Positions 63,676 through 64,000 of a stretch of 64,000 bases of DNA are shown piece by piece (the stretch's first letter is position 1; each line of letters starts with the position of its first letter). Position numbers and translations under genes: made by a program. The notes beneath the pieces are model-generated. The model was not told the origin of the DNA, did no database searches, and saw nothing but the letters and a program-made list of their open reading frames with translations. The DNA comes from Deefgea rivuli DSM 18356 (lineage in GTDB: Bacteria; Pseudomonadota; Gammaproteobacteria; Burkholderiales; Chitinibacteraceae), in contig NZ_JHVM01000008.1 of assembly GCF_000620145.1 (NCBI RefSeq), positions 296,521-360,520 on the forward strand, in the 5' to 3' direction.

Positions 63676-64000
63676 AGGATCAAGCCTCACGAGCAATTAG
63701 TATTGGTTAGCTTAACGCATTACTGCGCTTCCACACCCAACCTATCAACGTCCTGGTCTCGAACGACTCTTTAGAGGATTTAAAACCCTAGGGAAATCTC
63801 ATCTTGAGGCAAGTTTCGCGCTTAGATGCTTTCAGCGCTTATCTCTTCCCGACTTAGCTACCCGGCAATGCCACTGGCGTGACAACCGGTACACCAGAGG
63901 TCAGTCCACTCCGGTCCTCTCGTACTAGGAGCAGCCCCCCTCAAATTTCCAACGCCCACTGCAGATAGGGACCAAACTGTCTCACGACGTTTTGAACCCA
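63676..64000 (-). rRNA. rrl: 23S ribosomal RNA, 3' portion
   Basis: Only the last ~325 bases are in the window. The sarcin-ricin loop AGTACGAGAGGACC is visible on the minus strand, as are GTTGGGTGTGGAAGCGCAGT and the 3' end CGTGAGGCTTGATCCT. The 23S-5S spacer (63429-63675, 247 bases) contains no tRNA that I can recognise. Confidence 0.95.

Overview
The window is a chromosomal segment of a Gram-negative betaproteobacterium, most likely of the order Neisseriales and close to the Chitinibacteraceae (Chitinibacter/Deefgea type). This is inferred from gene order (yceD beside maf, rpsT divergent from murJ, tmk-holB-pilZ-tatD), moderate G+C content, and protein flavour (GtsABC sugar transporter, PilZ, many cyclic-di-GMP proteins). 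No species can be fixed from the sequence alone. Coding density is high and no frameshifted gene was found. No prophage, CRISPR array, IS transposase or tRNA was seen.

Layout. 1-4.7 kb: yceD (cut by the window edge), maf, an RsmI-like methylase and a PAS/GAF/GGDEF/EAL protein. 4.9-11.4 kb: a small protein with a flagellar-type promoter, then a three-gene operon encoding an exported CHAT-domain TPR protein, a CHASE2 adenylate cyclase and a FecR-like exported protein. 11.4-13.2 kb: an AT-rich DUF2971 gene and a dihydrofolate-reductase-like gene. 13.3-20.2 kb: a tripartite RND efflux operon with a divergent TetR repressor and a clear operator. 20.3-31.4 kb: nadE, three more cyclic-di-GMP proteins, rpsT and murJ. 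31.5-40.9 kb: an aminotransferase, the heat-shock genes grpE, dnaK and dnaJ with two sigma-32 promoters, the glyoxylate shunt (aceA, aceB) and a glutathione S-transferase. 40.9-46.5 kb: a glucose-type ABC transporter (gtsABC plus ATPase) and an M48 protease. 46.8-52.5 kb: a PAS kinase/FixJ pair, pepD and an RquA-type rhodoquinone enzyme. 52.5-54.6 kb: an unusual SDR gene between two inverted copies of a ~350-bp repeat. 54.7-63.2 kb: housekeeping and small conserved genes ending in tatD, pilZ, holB and tmk. 63.3-64 kb: the 3' end of an rRNA operon (5S and part of 23S) on the minus strand.

How the genes work together. Metabolism points to flexible respiration: sugar uptake, acetate use through the glyoxylate shunt, and probable rhodoquinone for fumarate respiration under low oxygen. 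Signalling is heavy in cyclic nucleotides: one class III adenylate cyclase, two GGDEF/EAL proteins, one degenerate GGDEF response regulator and one HD-GYP phosphodiesterase. The most striking non-coding signal is a dispersed family of ~50-bp hairpins whose ends read GGTAT...ATACC, found in at least eleven intergenic spaces. Larger hairpin elements are also present, including a 164-bp one that supplies the stop codon of the FixJ-type regulator. The CHAT/CHASE2-cyclase/FecR operon is the best candidate for an undescribed system.
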